Assembly: GCA_903877945.1 (NCBI GenBank)
Contig: CAIRFY010000387.1
Location: 1 to 6,384 of the forward strand
DNA from: an uncultured Oscillochloris sp.
GTDB taxonomy: Bacteria > Chloroflexota > Chloroflexia > Chloroflexales > Chloroflexaceae
Direction of reading: 5' to 3'
Length of the DNA stretch: 6,384 bases
Each line of letters starts with the position of its first letter. Positions within the stretch are counted from its first letter, which is position 1. The notes beneath the pieces were generated by a model. The model had not been told where the DNA came from. It saw only the letters and a list, made by a program, of their open reading frames with translations, and did not search any database. The translations under genes were made by a program, and so were the position numbers. Below, in pieces: positions 5,538 to 6,384 of this stretch.

Positions 5538-6232
5538 GCAGCCCCCAACAAACTATTCTGCTGATCGAAGACGAGTTGCCGATCCGGCGCTTTTTGCGCA
5601 CCAGCCTGATCGGCAACGGCTATCATCTGGTCGAGGCCGTCACCGGGCGTGAGGGTGTGCAGATGACCGCCACTGTCCAACCCGACTGCATTATCCTCGA
5701 CCTGGGCCTGCCCGATATGGACGGCCTAGAGGTGGTGCGTACCCTACGCGGCTGGACTCAGACGCCGATTATTGTGCTCACGGCCCGTGGTCAGGAGCAG
5801 GACAAGATCGCCCTGCTCGATGCCGGGACTGATGACTATTTGACCAAGCCGTTTGGCGTGGGCGAGCTGCTCGCCCGTATCCGCGCCGCTCTCAGGCGCA
5901 GCTCGCAGGCCCAGCCCGAGCTACGTGACCTGCTGTTTCAGGTTGGCCAACTCAGAGTCGATCTTGTCATGCGCCAAGTTTTCATCGACGATGATGAGGT
6001 ACACCTGACGCCAATCGAGTATCGGCTGCTCAGTACCCTGGTACATCACGCGGGCAAGGTGGTGACGCAACACCAGTTGTTGCGCGAAGTCTGGGGGCCA
6101 GAGTATGCCGGCGCGGTTCACTACGTGCGTGTGTATATGCAGCACCTACGGCATAAGCTAGAGGCTGACCCGGCCCGACCGGCCTATTTCATCACCGAGC
6201 CGGGCGTGGGCTACCGGCTGCGCGCCGATTAG
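5534..6232 (+). CDS. kdpE: KdpE-like response regulator (OmpR family)
   Basis: A 232-residue cytosolic transcription regulator phosphorylated by the adjacent kinase. The receiver domain occupies about 7-120: acidic pocket Glu12-Asp13 (LLIEDE), phospho-acceptor Asp56 (ILDLGLPDMDG), Thr83 (VLTAR) and Lys105 (TKPF). The sequence DAGTDDYLTKPF is typical of KdpE. The C-terminal winged helix (about 135-231) shows LTPIEYRLLSTLVHHAGKVV (158-177) with LLREVWG, then the recognition helix region YVRVYMQHLRHKLE and the wing ending EPGVGYRL. Length equals that of the family. It follows the kinase with a four-base overlap. In the classic system it activates kdpFABC, which is not in this window, so here the KimA-like gene is a plausible target. 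That target and the subfamily name are inference; membership in the OmpR class is certain. Confidence 0.93.
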   Translation: MSSPQQTILLIEDELPIRRFLRTSLIGNGYHLVEAVTGREGVQMTATVQPDCIILDLGLPDMDGLEVVRTLRGWTQTPIIVLTARGQEQDKIALLDAGTDDYLTKPFGVGELLARIRAALRRSSQAQPELRDLLFQVGQLRVDLVMRQVFIDDDEVHLTPIEYRLLSTLVHHAGKVVTQHQLLREVWGPEYAGAVHYVRVYMQHLRHKLEADPARPAYFITEPGVGYRLRAD

Positions 6233-6247
6233 GCTGTGTATGCCACG

Positions 6248-6384
6248 TAAGGCATGTTTCGATTCAGCGACGAAACGACGAAACGATGAGGCGATGAGGC
6301 GATACGTATCGCGTCCTCGCGTCCTCGCGTCCTCGCGTCCTCGCGTCCTCGCGTCCTCGCGTCCTCGCGTCCTCGCGTCCTCGC
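6248..6384 (+). repeat. Hairpin/tandem element copy 3, truncated by the window end
   Basis: It starts 16 bases after the regulator stop with taaggcatgtttcgattcagcg, matching the flank of copy 1 read on the minus strand (aaggcatgtttcaatctagcg). The core is built in octamer phase: cgacgaaa twice (6268-6283), cgatgagg twice (6284-6299), a perfect palindrome gatacgtatc (6301-6310), then the cgcgtcct array to the end. The right-hand flank is beyond the window. Confidence 0.7.
6311..6384. repeat. Octamer tandem array, 9 perfect copies of gcgtcctc and continuing
   Basis: Nine identical eight-base units lie at 6311-6382, plus two bases, and the array runs off the edge. There is no variation between copies, which suggests recent expansion by slippage, or a collapsed or uncertain assembly edge. 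Units have no spacers, so this is not CRISPR. The unit differs at two positions from the complement of the cgatgagg unit on the other side of the central palindrome. Confidence 0.95.

Noticed and set aside
4940..5680. 246-residue minus-strand frame across the kinase and regulator
   Set aside because: Antisense to intact kinase and receiver motifs; Ser/Arg-rich low-information product with no recognised domain.
6311..6384. CRISPR array
   Set aside because: Eight-base units are contiguous with no spacers, far too short for CRISPR repeats.

Overview
The window looks like a chromosomal piece from a GC-rich bacterium. It most resembles a Chloroflexota member of the Chloroflexus/Roseiflexus type. 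That assignment is an inference: it rests on GC-rich codon use, on intergenic DNA full of short tandem repeats and long hairpins, and on the style of the proteins. No rRNA or other decisive marker is present.

Layout, left to right. Positions 1-180 have no convincing gene but fold into a compact multi-stem structure. It ends in a hairpin resembling the right end (and 3' guide-RNA scaffold) of an IS200/IS605-type tnpB element. Next, on the minus strand, are a small flavodoxin-fold oxidoreductase (178-693) and a tRNA-dihydrouridine synthase (895-1911). They are separated by a heptamer tandem repeat and a large hairpin element. A 544-base divergent intergenic region (1912-2455) follows, with a second hairpin element, a candidate leftward promoter, a strong rightward sigma70-type promoter carrying a dyad, and an unlisted 57-codon small ORF. 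Then, on the plus strand, come a KimA-like potassium importer (2456-4306), a GC-rich palindrome, a short KdpD-like histidine kinase (4452-5537) and a KdpE-like response regulator (5534-6232). The window ends inside a third hairpin/tandem-repeat element.

The right half reads as a potassium-homeostasis module. The transporter is of the APC/KimA type with a cytosolic C-terminal domain. The kinase keeps only the KdpD membrane region and the kinase core, lacking the large N-terminal KdpD/USP part. The regulator is a standard OmpR/KdpE protein translationally coupled to the kinase by an ATGA overlap. No kdpFABC genes are visible, so the two-component pair may control the KimA-like gene; that is inference.

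The least explained signal is non-coding. Three copies of one element (751-887, about 1933-2047, and 6248 to the window end) share terminal sequences around aaggcatgtttc and/or actgtaaagctg but carry different hairpin or tandem-repeat cores. Two of them start a few bases after a stop codon, in the same orientation relative to the gene.
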